DNA of 64,000 nucleotides from Haloferula rosea (GTDB taxonomy: Bacteria; Verrucomicrobiota; Verrucomicrobiia; Verrucomicrobiales; Akkermansiaceae). A program made the position numbers and the translations under genes. The notes under the pieces are model-generated. The model worked only from the letters and a program-made list of their open reading frames with translations, searched no databases and was not told where the DNA came from. Shown in pieces: positions 49,365 to 57,960 of the stretch (position 1 is the stretch's first letter; each line of letters opens with the position of its first letter). The DNA is taken from contig NZ_JAENII010000008.1 in NCBI RefSeq assembly GCF_016595525.1, positions 62,001 to 126,000 on the forward strand, written 5' to 3'.

Positions 49365-50765
49365 ATGTCCGAAAAACCTGCGCCGTCCGGCAACCGCTTC
49401 GCATTCGTCATCGTCACTTCGCTGTTCTTCATGTGGGGCTTCATCAGCTGCATGAACGACCTGCTGATCCCGAAGTTCAAAGCGGAGTTCGACCTCACCC
49501 AATTCCAGGCCAACCTCGTTCAATCCTTCTTCTTCGGCGCCTACTTCCTCGTCTCCTTCATCTATTTCATCATCTCCGCCTCCAAGGGAGATCCCATCAA
49601 CAAGATCGGCTACAAGAACGGCCTGATCATCGGACTGTTGCTGACCGCAGGTGCCTGTCTCGTCTTCTACCCGGCCGCCAACGCCAAGTCCTACCCCCTC
49701 TTCCTGACCGCCCTCTGTCTGCTGGGCAGCGGCGTCACCCTGATCCAGATCGCGGCAAACCCATACATTTCGATTCTCGGACCCGAGTCATCCGCCTCGT
49801 CCCGATTGAACCTCTCCCAGGGCCTCAACTCACTTGGCTATGTCCTGACCCCACTGATCGGCGGCTACTTTCTCTTCAAGGGGCAGGAGGACACCGGACT
49901 CGAATCGGTCAAGGCACCCTACATCGGTCTTGCCGTGGTCCTCTTCCTGATCGCCGCGGCCATCAAGTTCATCAAGCTTCCCACCTTCCAACAGCACGGG
50001 AAGGTTGAGGCAGGCATCAAGGTCTTCCGCCACAAACACTTCATCTGGGGCTGGTTCGCCATCTTCTTCTATGTCGGTGCCGAGGTAACCGTGGGAAGCA
50101 TCCTCGTAAACTACCTCGGCGACAGCGAGATCGCCGGGCTGAGCGAAGAAGAGGGCGTCAAGTATCTCGCCTTCTACTGGGGCGGCCTGATGATCGGCCG
50201 CCTCATGGGAGCCATCTCCCTGAGCGGTCTTGCAGAAGCGAAGAAGTATCCCTTCATGCTTCTTGCCGCAGCGGTATCCATCGGCGTCATCTTCCTCTCG
50301 GCATCTGCGGATTCCGACATGAAATTCGGTGACATCTGGCCCTACCTCGTCACCGTCGCCCTTAGCTTCTTGTTCTTCCGCCTCGGCAATGCCAAGGCCG
50401 GGCGCATGGTCGGACTCTTCGCACTGATCGCCACCGTGCTGTCGGTCCTCGCCATGACCACCTCCGGCAATTTCGCGCTGTGGTCCATCGTCGGCATCGG
50501 ACTCTTCAACTCGATCATGTGGTCGAACATCTTCACCCTGTCCATTCGCGGGCTCGGAGAAGACACCTCACAAGGCAGCTCGTTGCTCGTCATGATGATT
50601 GTCGGTGGTGCCGTCCTCCCGGCGATCCAGGGATCGATGATGGACCTGATGGGCGTCCGCCTCTCACTCTCCATCGTTTTGGTCAGCTACCTCTACCTCG
50701 CCTTCTTCGGCTTCATTGGATCGAAACTTGGCCGTGAGGCAGACGCCCCACCCCCATCCGCGTAA
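49365..50765 (+). CDS. FucP/GluP-family sugar:H+ symporter (MFS)
   Basis: A 466-residue inner-membrane transporter with about twelve hydrophobic segments. The first reads FVIVTSLFFMWGFISCMNDLLIPKF, a signature of the FucP/GluP branch of the major facilitator family, with Asp32 matching the essential Asp of E. coli FucP. The LIQIAANPYI segment carries Gln128 where FucP has a Glu needed for proton coupling; GluP-type glucose/galactose carriers also have Gln here. I therefore read it as a hexose carrier of this family; fucose, galactose, mannose or glucose are all possible. ROK kinase and GH92 genes follow within one transcript-like block. It is the only clear sugar transporter in the window. 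Confidence 0.9.
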   Translation: MSEKPAPSGNRFAFVIVTSLFFMWGFISCMNDLLIPKFKAEFDLTQFQANLVQSFFFGAYFLVSFIYFIISASKGDPINKIGYKNGLIIGLLLTAGACLVFYPAANAKSYPLFLTALCLLGSGVTLIQIAANPYISILGPESSASSRLNLSQGLNSLGYVLTPLIGGYFLFKGQEDTGLESVKAPYIGLAVVLFLIAAAIKFIKLPTFQQHGKVEAGIKVFRHKHFIWGWFAIFFYVGAEVTVGSILVNYLGDSEIAGLSEEEGVKYLAFYWGGLMIGRLMGAISLSGLAEAKKYPFMLLAAAVSIGVIFLSASADSDMKFGDIWPYLVTVALSFLFFRLGNAKAGRMVGLFALIATVLSVLAMTTSGNFALWSIVGIGLFNSIMWSNIFTLSIRGLGEDTSQGSSLLVMMIVGGAVLPAIQGSMMDLMGVRLSLSIVLVSYLYLAFFGFIGSKLGREADAPPPSA

Positions 50766-50796
50766 GGTCTCTCCGGTTCGATCACGCCGATCCACC

Positions 50797-51909
50797 ATGT
50801 CTGCCAACCCGAATACCGACGAGCGCGCCGTCATGGCGCTTGATGCGGGAGGAACGAACTTCAAGTTCTCCGCCATCCGTGGAAACGAACCCGCCATCGA
50901 GCCGTTCTCCGTACCTTCGAATGCCCACGACCTGGAACTCTGCCTCGCCACATTGGTCGATGGTTTCAAGCGGGTGCGGAACTCACTGCCGGACAACCCG
51001 GTCGCCATCAGCTTCGCGTTTCCCGGACCCTGCGACTACCCGAACGGCATCGTCGGGGACCTCAAGAACCTGCCCTGCTTCCGGGGCGGTGTCGCTCTCA
51101 AGGCCATGCTTGAGGAGGTATTCGACATTCCTACCTTCATCAACAACGACGGCGACCTTTTCGTCTACGGTGAAGCGATCGCCGGCCTCCTGCCCGAAGT
51201 GAACGAACTTCTTGCCAAGGCAGGCAGCCCGAAACGCTATCGCAACCTCTTCGGCGTCACGCTCGGAACCGGCTTTGGCGGTGGAATCGTCCGCAACGGT
51301 CAGCTCTTTCTCGGCGACAACATCAGCGCCGCGGAAGTCTGGACTCTCCGCAACAAGATCGACCGCGACATGCCCGCCGAAGAAGGTGCCTGCATCCGCG
51401 CCGTCCGTCGCACCTACGCGGAACAAACGGGCATTCCGTTCGACGAGGCACCTGATCCTCGAACCATCTACGAGATTGGTGTGGGAACGACCGAGGGAAA
51501 CCAGCAGGCCGCGGTCGCAGCCTTCCAGCGCCTCGGTGAAGTCGCCGGCGACGCGATCGCCCAGGCACTCACTCTGATCGACGGACTCGCCGTCATCGGC
51601 GGCGGCATTTCCGGCGCCCATCCACTCTTCCTCCCCTCCATCATTGCCGAGATCAACGGCAACTTCCGTACTCCGAACGGCGAGACCCAGAGGAGGCTGA
51701 CCCAACTCGCCTTCAACCTCGAGGACCCCACCCAGGTGGAAACCTTCCTCAAGGGTGACACCCGCGAAATCATCATCCCCGGTACCACCCGGACCACTCA
51801 ATACGATCCCATGCCGCGTGTCGGTGTCGGCATTTCCCGACTCGGCACCAGCGAAGCCGTGGCCATCGGTGCCTACGCCTTCGCCCTCAACCAACTCGAC
51901 TCTCAATAA
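50797..51909 (+). CDS. ROK-family sugar kinase-like protein
   Basis: A 370-residue cytoplasmic protein with an ATP-binding start, LDAGGTN at Asp16, and GTGFGGGIVRNGQLF, both typical of ROK (repressor, ORF, kinase) proteins. There is no N-terminal DNA-binding domain, so it is a kinase, not a repressor. The zinc-binding motif normally found after the GE-x-GH position (CxCGxxGCxE) is missing; the corresponding place reads SAAEVWTLRNK. It probably phosphorylates the hexose brought in by the symporter just upstream (32 bases away). The next gene starts one base after its stop. The substrate is not known. Confidence 0.85.
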   Translation: MSANPNTDERAVMALDAGGTNFKFSAIRGNEPAIEPFSVPSNAHDLELCLATLVDGFKRVRNSLPDNPVAISFAFPGPCDYPNGIVGDLKNLPCFRGGVALKAMLEEVFDIPTFINNDGDLFVYGEAIAGLLPEVNELLAKAGSPKRYRNLFGVTLGTGFGGGIVRNGQLFLGDNISAAEVWTLRNKIDRDMPAEEGACIRAVRRTYAEQTGIPFDEAPDPRTIYEIGVGTTEGNQQAAVAAFQRLGEVAGDAIAQALTLIDGLAVIGGGISGAHPLFLPSIIAEINGNFRTPNGETQRRLTQLAFNLEDPTQVETFLKGDTREIIIPGTTRTTQYDPMPRVGVGISRLGTSEAVAIGAYAFALNQLDSQ

Positions 51910-51910
51910 C

Positions 51911-54175
51911 ATGCTACGCTCCCTTCTCTTCGCCCTACTGACCGTCAGCGCCGTCGCCGCTGAGAAATCGCCCGTTGATTGGATCGACCCACAGATCGAC
52001 ACCAAAGAGCCCCGCTTCTTCTTCTTCAGCTCCGCCTGCCGGCCATTCGGCATGGTCAATCTGAGCCCCGATACGAAGACCGATCACACCTGGAAGTCCG
52101 GCTACCGCTACTACGACGAGAAGATCCAGTGCTTCAGCCACATCCACGGCTGGCAGATCGCCGGCCTGCCCGTCATGCCCGTCGCGGAAAGTTCGAACCA
52201 CAAGGACTACGCCTCGAAGTTCTCCCACGACGGCGAAATCGTCAAAGCAGGCTACCACAAGATCCACCTCGACGATCACGGCGTCACCGCCGAACTGACT
52301 TCGACCACCCGGGTCGGATTCCATCGCTATACCTACCAGAAAGACGAAGCCGCCCACCTGATCCTCGACCTCGGGCGCAAACTCATGGATCACGAGATGA
52401 TCGACCCGGTCGCCGAACTCCGTGAGGACAAGATGGCCATCGAAGGATCCACAACCATGGGCCCTTCGGGACGCCGGAAAAAGGAGTTCACCGTCTACTA
52501 CGTCGCGGAATTCGATCATCCCGCCGAAGCCGTCGGCGATTGGAAGAACGGCAAGGTGGTCGTCGACTTCGGCAAGCTCGGGAAACCGCTCCAGATGAAG
52601 GTCGGCCTGTCCTACACGAGCCTTGAAGGAGCCCGCCGGAACCTCGCCGCCGAGCTGCCGCACTGGGACTTCGAAAAGGTCGTGCAGGATTCCTACGACC
52701 AATGGAACGACTGGCTCGGCCGCATCGAGGTCGAGGGAGGTACGGACGCGCAGAAGACCAAGTTCTATACCGACCTGTGGCACGCTCACTTGGGCCGGCG
52801 CATCATCAGCGACGTCGACAAGTCCTACCCGGACAACACCGGCCCGGAAACCGTCGTCCGGAAGGGCAAACGTCACCACTACAACTTCGACGCCCTGTGG
52901 GGTGCCCAATGGTCCCTCAACGTGCTCTGGCCGATGGCCTGGCCGGAGCTCATGGATGATTTCGCCGACACCATGATCAACATGTATCAGAACGGTGGCA
53001 TGATTCCCCGGGGACCATCCGGTGGCAACTACACCTTTGTGATGATCGGGGATCCAGCGACCTCCTTTTTCTCCGCTGCGTACCACAAGGGCATCCGCAA
53101 TTGGGACAAGCAGATCGCCTTCGATGGACTGATGCGGAATGCATTTCCAGGCGGCATCCGTGACCATGCCGGCTACGAAACCCAGAAGTATTCCAACGGG
53201 GGCGGCATGAGCTACTACGTCAATCGTGGCTATGTGCCGCTCGGCATTCCCAAGTCTCAAGGAGGACACCGTCAGGGCGCAGCCCAGACGCTCGAGTATT
53301 CCTATCAGGACTGGTGTCTCGCCCAACTCGCGAGATCCCTCGACTACAACGAGGAAGCCGAACTGCTGGAGAAGCGCGCCACGAACTACAAGAACCTCTG
53401 GGACCCATCGATCGGCTGGATGCGCCCACGCAACCTCGATGGAAGCTGGTACAAGAATTTCAAGCCGATCAACGAACAGGGTGGCTTCACTTCCCCCGGC
53501 TTCGTCGAGTCCGCCTCGGCCATCTACACCTTCTACATCCCCCATGACCTGAAGGGGCTCGCCGACCTCTTCGGCAGCGCCGACGCCATGGCGGACCGAC
53601 TCAACAGCAACTTCGAGAAAGCGGCTCCCGTTCGCTTCATCGCCGAGCACGGCAACCACGCCATCTCCTGGGTCGACTACCAGAATCAACCGTCGACCGG
53701 GCTGGCCCACGTGTTCTCCCACATCGGGAAACCCTGGCTTTCCCAATACTGGGTCCGCGAAGTTCTCGACAAGACCTTCTCCGACATCACCCCCGATGGT
53801 GGCTACAATGGTGACGAGGACCAGGGACAGATGGGAGCACTCAGCGCCCTGATGGCGATCGGTCTGTTCGACATGACAGGCGGAGCCGCTCAGAACCCCA
53901 ACTTCGACATCCTCGCCCCCGTCTTCGACAAGGTAACCATCAAACTCAACCCCGACTACCACGACGGCGGCGAGTTCACCATCACCACGAAGAACCAGAG
54001 CCCCCAGAACCGCTACATCCAATCCGCGAAGCTCAACGGCAAATCATGGGATTCCTTTCTTCTCCCACATTCCGAATTTGAAAAAGGTGGAACCCTGGAA
54101 CTCGTCCTGGGTCCGGAACCGAACAAGGCATGGGGAACGAAGGAATTGCCGGAACCCCGCAGGAATGGGAGGTAA
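51911..54175 (+). CDS. GH92-family glycosidase (alpha-mannosidase family, divergent)
   Basis: A 754-residue secreted protein of the GH92 family, which contains calcium-dependent exo-alpha-mannosidases. The signal peptide is MLRSLLFALLTVSAVAA. Family features are VDWIDPQIDT at the start, PFGMVNLSPDT, FSHIHGW, and NGDEDQGQMGALSALMAIGLF, where Asp635 and Asp637 match the catalytic base region GDDDxGQMSAW. The usual GNEPxxH motif, carrying the general acid Glu, here reads EHGNHAISW, with His583 at the Glu position. Activity may therefore be altered or on an unusual linkage. It starts one base after the ROK gene. Confidence 0.85.
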   Translation: MLRSLLFALLTVSAVAAEKSPVDWIDPQIDTKEPRFFFFSSACRPFGMVNLSPDTKTDHTWKSGYRYYDEKIQCFSHIHGWQIAGLPVMPVAESSNHKDYASKFSHDGEIVKAGYHKIHLDDHGVTAELTSTTRVGFHRYTYQKDEAAHLILDLGRKLMDHEMIDPVAELREDKMAIEGSTTMGPSGRRKKEFTVYYVAEFDHPAEAVGDWKNGKVVVDFGKLGKPLQMKVGLSYTSLEGARRNLAAELPHWDFEKVVQDSYDQWNDWLGRIEVEGGTDAQKTKFYTDLWHAHLGRRIISDVDKSYPDNTGPETVVRKGKRHHYNFDALWGAQWSLNVLWPMAWPELMDDFADTMINMYQNGGMIPRGPSGGNYTFVMIGDPATSFFSAAYHKGIRNWDKQIAFDGLMRNAFPGGIRDHAGYETQKYSNGGGMSYYVNRGYVPLGIPKSQGGHRQGAAQTLEYSYQDWCLAQLARSLDYNEEAELLEKRATNYKNLWDPSIGWMRPRNLDGSWYKNFKPINEQGGFTSPGFVESASAIYTFYIPHDLKGLADLFGSADAMADRLNSNFEKAAPVRFIAEHGNHAISWVDYQNQPSTGLAHVFSHIGKPWLSQYWVREVLDKTFSDITPDGGYNGDEDQGQMGALSALMAIGLFDMTGGAAQNPNFDILAPVFDKVTIKLNPDYHDGGEFTITTKNQSPQNRYIQSAKLNGKSWDSFLLPHSEFEKGGTLELVLGPEPNKAWGTKELPEPRRNGR

Positions 54176-54404
54176 GCGGACTTGGCTCGTCGGGCCGGGA
54201 GCCGTGCCACTCGCCACTGGATGGGTGCAGGGGAAACAGTCGTAGGAACAGCCCATCGACACCGACGGGCGGATGTTTATCATGTTCCGATCCACCTCAA
54301 CCTGCCTGACCCGAATGGCGCGGTTTTCAGGGCATTGATCCGGCCCACCTTGCCAGTGGTATGACCGTCTCCCACCTAAGAGCAGCGCCAGTCCAACCAG
54401 ACCC

Positions 54405-55841
54405 TCAATAGCGATAGTCCAGTCCGTCGCGACTGAGCTGGCAGCTCCGGTCGATATCCAGCATCGCCTTCTCAAGCTCCGCGAGTCTCTCCGGCAACTC
54501 GCTGGCCAGATCCTTCTTCTCGAAGGGGTCTCGCGACAGATCGTAGAGCCGGAGCCGACCACTGGGCTTCGCTTCACGAAGCAATTTCATGTCGCCACGG
54601 ATGATGGACATGCCGTCGGTGCCCTGCACCAGACGGCGGTATCCGAAGAACAGATCCTTCCCCCGTTCGTCGACTTCTCCCTTCGCCACCGGCATCAGGT
54701 CGATCCCATCGATCGGGCGCTTGTCCTTCGACCGGAACTCGTATCCGGTCAGATTCGCAATGGTCGGAAAGAAATCCACCGTGGAGCATCTCACCATGGT
54801 CTTGCCACCAGGTTTCAGCATTCCCGGCCACTCGACACAGGCGGGAACCAGAAGGCCCCCTTCATACATGGTGTGCTTGTGCCCCTTGAACCCTCCTGCT
54901 GAAGCGACCCCCTTCTTCACCATCGGATCCGCCGGGCCATTGTCGCTGCAGAAGAACACCACGGTCTCACGTTCGATCTTCAACTCCCTCAGCTTGGCAC
55001 GCAACCGACCGATCTGCTCATCCATCGCAGTAATGCAACCATAGTAATTCTTCCGCGTTTCACCCGCCTTGGGATACAATTTCTTGTATTCCTCTCCTGC
55101 CACAACCGGTTCGTGGGGAGCATGGAACCACACCGTGGCGAGAAAGCGCCCGTTGCGGTTCTTCTCAATGAAGGGGATCACCCGATCCATGATCACACGG
55201 CTGTCGTCGCCCGCCACGTTCTCGGTCACCGGCACACCGTCCTGCAAATACGGCGCTCCACCCTTCCACGGTTCACCCGGTTCAGCCCCCCACTTGCTCC
55301 AGCCATCGGGAGTCACACAAGGATCCCAGGTCGGGACGGCGCTCGTCGTGGCAAAGTACTCGTCGAAACCATGATGAGAGGGCGGCGAGTAGAATCCCCG
55401 TGACCCCGGTTGATCGGGCTCGATCCACCCCACGTGCCACTTGCCGAAAAAGCCGGTCGCATACCCTTCGTCCTTGAGCATCTCCGCCACCGTGATCTCG
55501 CCCACCCGCATGCCTCCGGTGTGCGCCGCGAGAATCCCGAAGCGAAACGGAAACCTCCCGGTCAGACAGCTTCCCCGTGTCGGTGAGCACAACGGCGAGG
55601 AAGCGTAGAAGCGATCGAACCGCACACCATTTTCCGCCATCTGATCCAACTGCGGTGTCTTGATCTCATCATTTCCATTGAAACCCACATCCCCCCACCC
55701 CTGATCATCGCTCATGATGAGGATCACATTGGGACCCCGCCCTTCGTCAGCCCCGGCGGCCACACCCCACTGCATGGCAGCCACCGCTACGACGAGCGAA
55801 ACCGCCCGCACCTGCTTCATCCAATATCGAATTTCCATCAT
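54405..55841 (-). CDS. Secreted sulfatase, arylsulfatase A-like (S1 family)
   Basis: A 478-residue sulfatase. I kept the first ATG because it overlaps the SGNH stop as ATGA and has a GAGGA ribosome site at good distance, one of few here; an ATG seven codons later would also leave a good signal peptide (MKQVRAVSLVVAVAAMQWG). The metal motif SDDQGWGD starts at residue 44 and the formylglycine motif C-S-P-T-R at Cys85, followed by GSCLTGRFPFR. KWHVGW and FCSDNGP complete the pattern. It is convergent with GH92, 229 bases away, with no clear hairpin in between. Substrate unknown, probably a sulfated sugar of the same polymer. Confidence 0.93.
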   Translation of the reverse strand: MMEIRYWMKQVRAVSLVVAVAAMQWGVAAGADEGRGPNVILIMSDDQGWGDVGFNGNDEIKTPQLDQMAENGVRFDRFYASSPLCSPTRGSCLTGRFPFRFGILAAHTGGMRVGEITVAEMLKDEGYATGFFGKWHVGWIEPDQPGSRGFYSPPSHHGFDEYFATTSAVPTWDPCVTPDGWSKWGAEPGEPWKGGAPYLQDGVPVTENVAGDDSRVIMDRVIPFIEKNRNGRFLATVWFHAPHEPVVAGEEYKKLYPKAGETRKNYYGCITAMDEQIGRLRAKLRELKIERETVVFFCSDNGPADPMVKKGVASAGGFKGHKHTMYEGGLLVPACVEWPGMLKPGGKTMVRCSTVDFFPTIANLTGYEFRSKDKRPIDGIDLMPVAKGEVDERGKDLFFGYRRLVQGTDGMSIIRGDMKLLREAKPSGRLRLYDLSRDPFEKKDLASELPERLAELEKAMLDIDRSCQLSRDGLDYRY

Positions 55842-56500
55842 GACTCTTCCTCAATGAGTGGTTTCACGGCGGCAGAGATCAATGCCGCAATCTTCCTCGT
55901 CCCGGCAGGCGACGGATGCACCCCGTCTTTGCTCAACCACCCGGGCTCGGATTCCAACTCCTGATTGAGGTCAACCAGGGTCAGGTTGTGACCCTTTGCC
56001 ACCTGGATGGCTGCCTGTCGATAGCTCTGCCACAGCTTGGGTATCCCTCCCGCCGCTTCGTAGAGATCCGATTCATGACGGGTGTAGTAGATCTTCTCGT
56101 CGATCGGGGGCAAGGTGCAGACCACCACCTTGGCGCCGATTTCCCGGCAGGCATCGACGATCTTCTCAAGATTCGCCTGATACTGCTTCACCGGCACATG
56201 AACCCGCGGAGCATCCACACGGGCATCGTTGGTCCCGAAGAACACCACCACCACGTCCGGTTCCTGATCGAGCACATCCTTCTTCATCCGCCTCAGGCCC
56301 GCCGCGGATGAATGACCAGCCACACCGGCCATCACCGCATTCACTCCGAGCGTCTCACCCAAGATCTCCGGGTAGCCACGCTTGGTGATGCTGTCACCGA
56401 AACAGACGACTGTCTTGCGGTCCTCGTCGCCCTCAGGGGAAGCCGCAGCCGACACGAGGCAACTCAGCAGCACAGCCAACGCGGGGAGAAATCTCATCAT
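55838..56500 (-). CDS. Secreted SGNH/GDSL-family esterase
   Basis: A 220-residue SGNH hydrolase with a signal peptide (MMRFLPALAVLLSCLVSAAA). The nucleophile Ser37 is in CFGDSITKRG, the GxND block reads FFGTNDARV, and the last block DGVHPSPAG contains Asp192 and His195. SGNH proteins near sulfatases are often O-acetyl esterases of polysaccharides, which fits here as an inference. It is the first gene of a two-gene transcript with the third sulfatase (4-base overlap) and diverges from the LacI-type regulator gene, 132 bases away. Confidence 0.9.
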   Translation of the reverse strand: MMRFLPALAVLLSCLVSAAASPEGDEDRKTVVCFGDSITKRGYPEILGETLGVNAVMAGVAGHSSAAGLRRMKKDVLDQEPDVVVVFFGTNDARVDAPRVHVPVKQYQANLEKIVDACREIGAKVVVCTLPPIDEKIYYTRHESDLYEAAGGIPKLWQSYRQAAIQVAKGHNLTLVDLNQELESEPGWLSKDGVHPSPAGTRKIAALISAAVKPLIEEES

Positions 56501-56632
56501 GGGATCGGAAGGAAAGCCTGCATGAAGAAGCCCCGTCGTCGTCCGAGCCTCCACAGCCTAAAAATCATGCCTACTTCCAGACTCTATGCTGGCACTCCCT
56601 CCGGTCACCCTGTTGACTTTCCGGGATTTCAC

Positions 56633-57685
56633 ATGAGTAAATCCGGACCATCAGGGAAACACGTGACCCTTCGCGACATTGGCGCCGCCTTGGGTGTGAG
56701 CCACTCGACCGTCTCGCTTGCTCTGCGAGATCATCCCCGGATCTCTGAAAAGATGCGCGCCAAGGTGAAAAGCAAAGCCGAGGAACTCGGCTATCAACCC
56801 GACCCGATGCTGGCAGCGCTCGCCACCTACCGCCGCAGCCGGACGGATCAGCCGATCACCGCATCGATCGCCTGGATCAACGCCTGGCCCGACCCGAAGG
56901 ACCTGCGTGCGCACCGGGAGTTCGACAGCTACTGGCAGGGTGCCAGCAAGGCCGCGGAGAAATTCGGTTACCGCTTGGAGGAGTTCCGCCTCGACGCCAA
57001 CTTCACCCCCGAACGGCTTCACCAGATCCTCGACACTCGTGGGATTCGTGGGCTTCTCCTGCCACCTCACCACAATCAGCCTGATTGGAAGAATTTCCCA
57101 TGGGACAAGTATTCCGTCGTCCGCTTCGGTCGCACCCTCCAATCACCCTCCTGCCACATCGTCACGGCCGACCAGGTGGCGAATACCATCCTCGCTTTCC
57201 AGAAGATGCATGAGCGAGGATACCGCCGCATCGGCTTCGTCGCCCACAACTTTGAGTTCCGCTACAATGGCATGCTCTTCGAACTCGGCTACATCGGAGG
57301 CCAACGTATGATCGATGATTGCGTCAAGCTGCCCCCGCTCCTCCTCCGCCGGCGCAAGCCTGACGAAGTCCGCGCCAGCCTCCGGGCCTGGCTCGACGAA
57401 CACCGCCCGGATGCCATCTTCACCACTCTGACGGACCTTCCTGCCATGCTGAAGCGGGAACAACTCACGGTTCCTGACGACATCGCCGTGGCCGCCACCA
57501 CCATCCTCGACACCAACGTGGACTCAGGCATCGACCAGCACCCCGAGGAAATCGGCCGGGTCGGTTTCCTGATGCTGAACTCACTGATCAACGACGGTTC
57601 CCGGGGCATCCCCGACATCTTCCGTCAGATCCTCGTGGAAGGCAGCTGGGTCGACGGCTCTAGCCTGCCGGACCGCTCCGCTTGA
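56633..57685 (+). CDS. LacI-family transcriptional regulator
   Basis: A 350-residue regulator. The N-terminal helix-turn-helix HVTLRDIGAALGVSHSTVSLALRDHPRISEKMR is at residues of about 11-42, with the LacI hinge region (AEELGYQPDPMLAAL) after it. The C-terminal part is the periplasmic-binding-protein-like ligand domain (ILDTRGIRGLLLPP, RRIGFVAH, PDAIFTTL). It diverges from the SGNH/sulfatase pair and is the only sugar-sensing regulator seen, so it may control this pair and perhaps more of the locus. The short intergenic region (56501-56632) should hold its operator; I found no clear palindrome by eye. Confidence 0.9.
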   Translation: MSKSGPSGKHVTLRDIGAALGVSHSTVSLALRDHPRISEKMRAKVKSKAEELGYQPDPMLAALATYRRSRTDQPITASIAWINAWPDPKDLRAHREFDSYWQGASKAAEKFGYRLEEFRLDANFTPERLHQILDTRGIRGLLLPPHHNQPDWKNFPWDKYSVVRFGRTLQSPSCHIVTADQVANTILAFQKMHERGYRRIGFVAHNFEFRYNGMLFELGYIGGQRMIDDCVKLPPLLLRRRKPDEVRASLRAWLDEHRPDAIFTTLTDLPAMLKREQLTVPDDIAVAATTILDTNVDSGIDQHPEEIGRVGFLMLNSLINDGSRGIPDIFRQILVEGSWVDGSSLPDRSA

Positions 57686-57754
57686 GGGTCTTCCCCCTTC
57701 CTTCGATGCAGTTCTACCGAGACATCGGAGCCCCCTCGAAACCAGGCTGACAAG

Positions 57755-57840
57755 TACCACCGGGGGGACTCGAACCCCCACGCAGGTTACCCTGCAACGG
57801 ATTTTAAATCCGCGGCGTCTACCAATTCCGCCACGGTGGC
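57755..57840 (-). tRNA. tRNA-Leu (anticodon UAA)
   Basis: On the minus strand this 86-base class II tRNA begins GCCACCGTGGCGG and ends CGGTGGTA. The acceptor arms GCCACCG and CGGTGGT pair (with one G-U), the TTCGAGTC T-loop is present, the anticodon loop TTTAAAA gives UAA, and the long variable arm forms a GCAGGxTAACCTGC-type stem. The 3' CCA is not encoded. It lies between the LacI gene and a membrane-protein gene. Confidence 0.95.
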
Positions 57841-57882
57841 ATTCAACAATCGACTCCCGGGACTTCCAGCTCGGGCGCGCGC

Positions 57883-57911
57883 ATTAACTCCGCCATTCAG
57901 CGCACAGGCAA
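57883..57911 (-). promoter_or_regulatory. Possible sigma-70 promoter of the tRNA-Leu gene
   Basis: On the minus strand TTGCCT (57906-57911) and GTTAAT (57883-57888) are 17 bases apart, each matching four of six consensus bases, and lie 43-71 bases upstream of the tRNA 5' end. The placement is suitable, but the boxes are weak. Confidence 0.35.
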
Positions 57912-57960
57912 GGGCAATCGAGCCCCGGCGAATACGTCGAGCTGACCCCGCCTGCACAAC

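Noticed and set aside
51935-54022. 695-codon open frame antisense to GH92
   Set aside because: It is a shadow of the GH92 gene, whose signal peptide, family motifs and operon spacing are clear.
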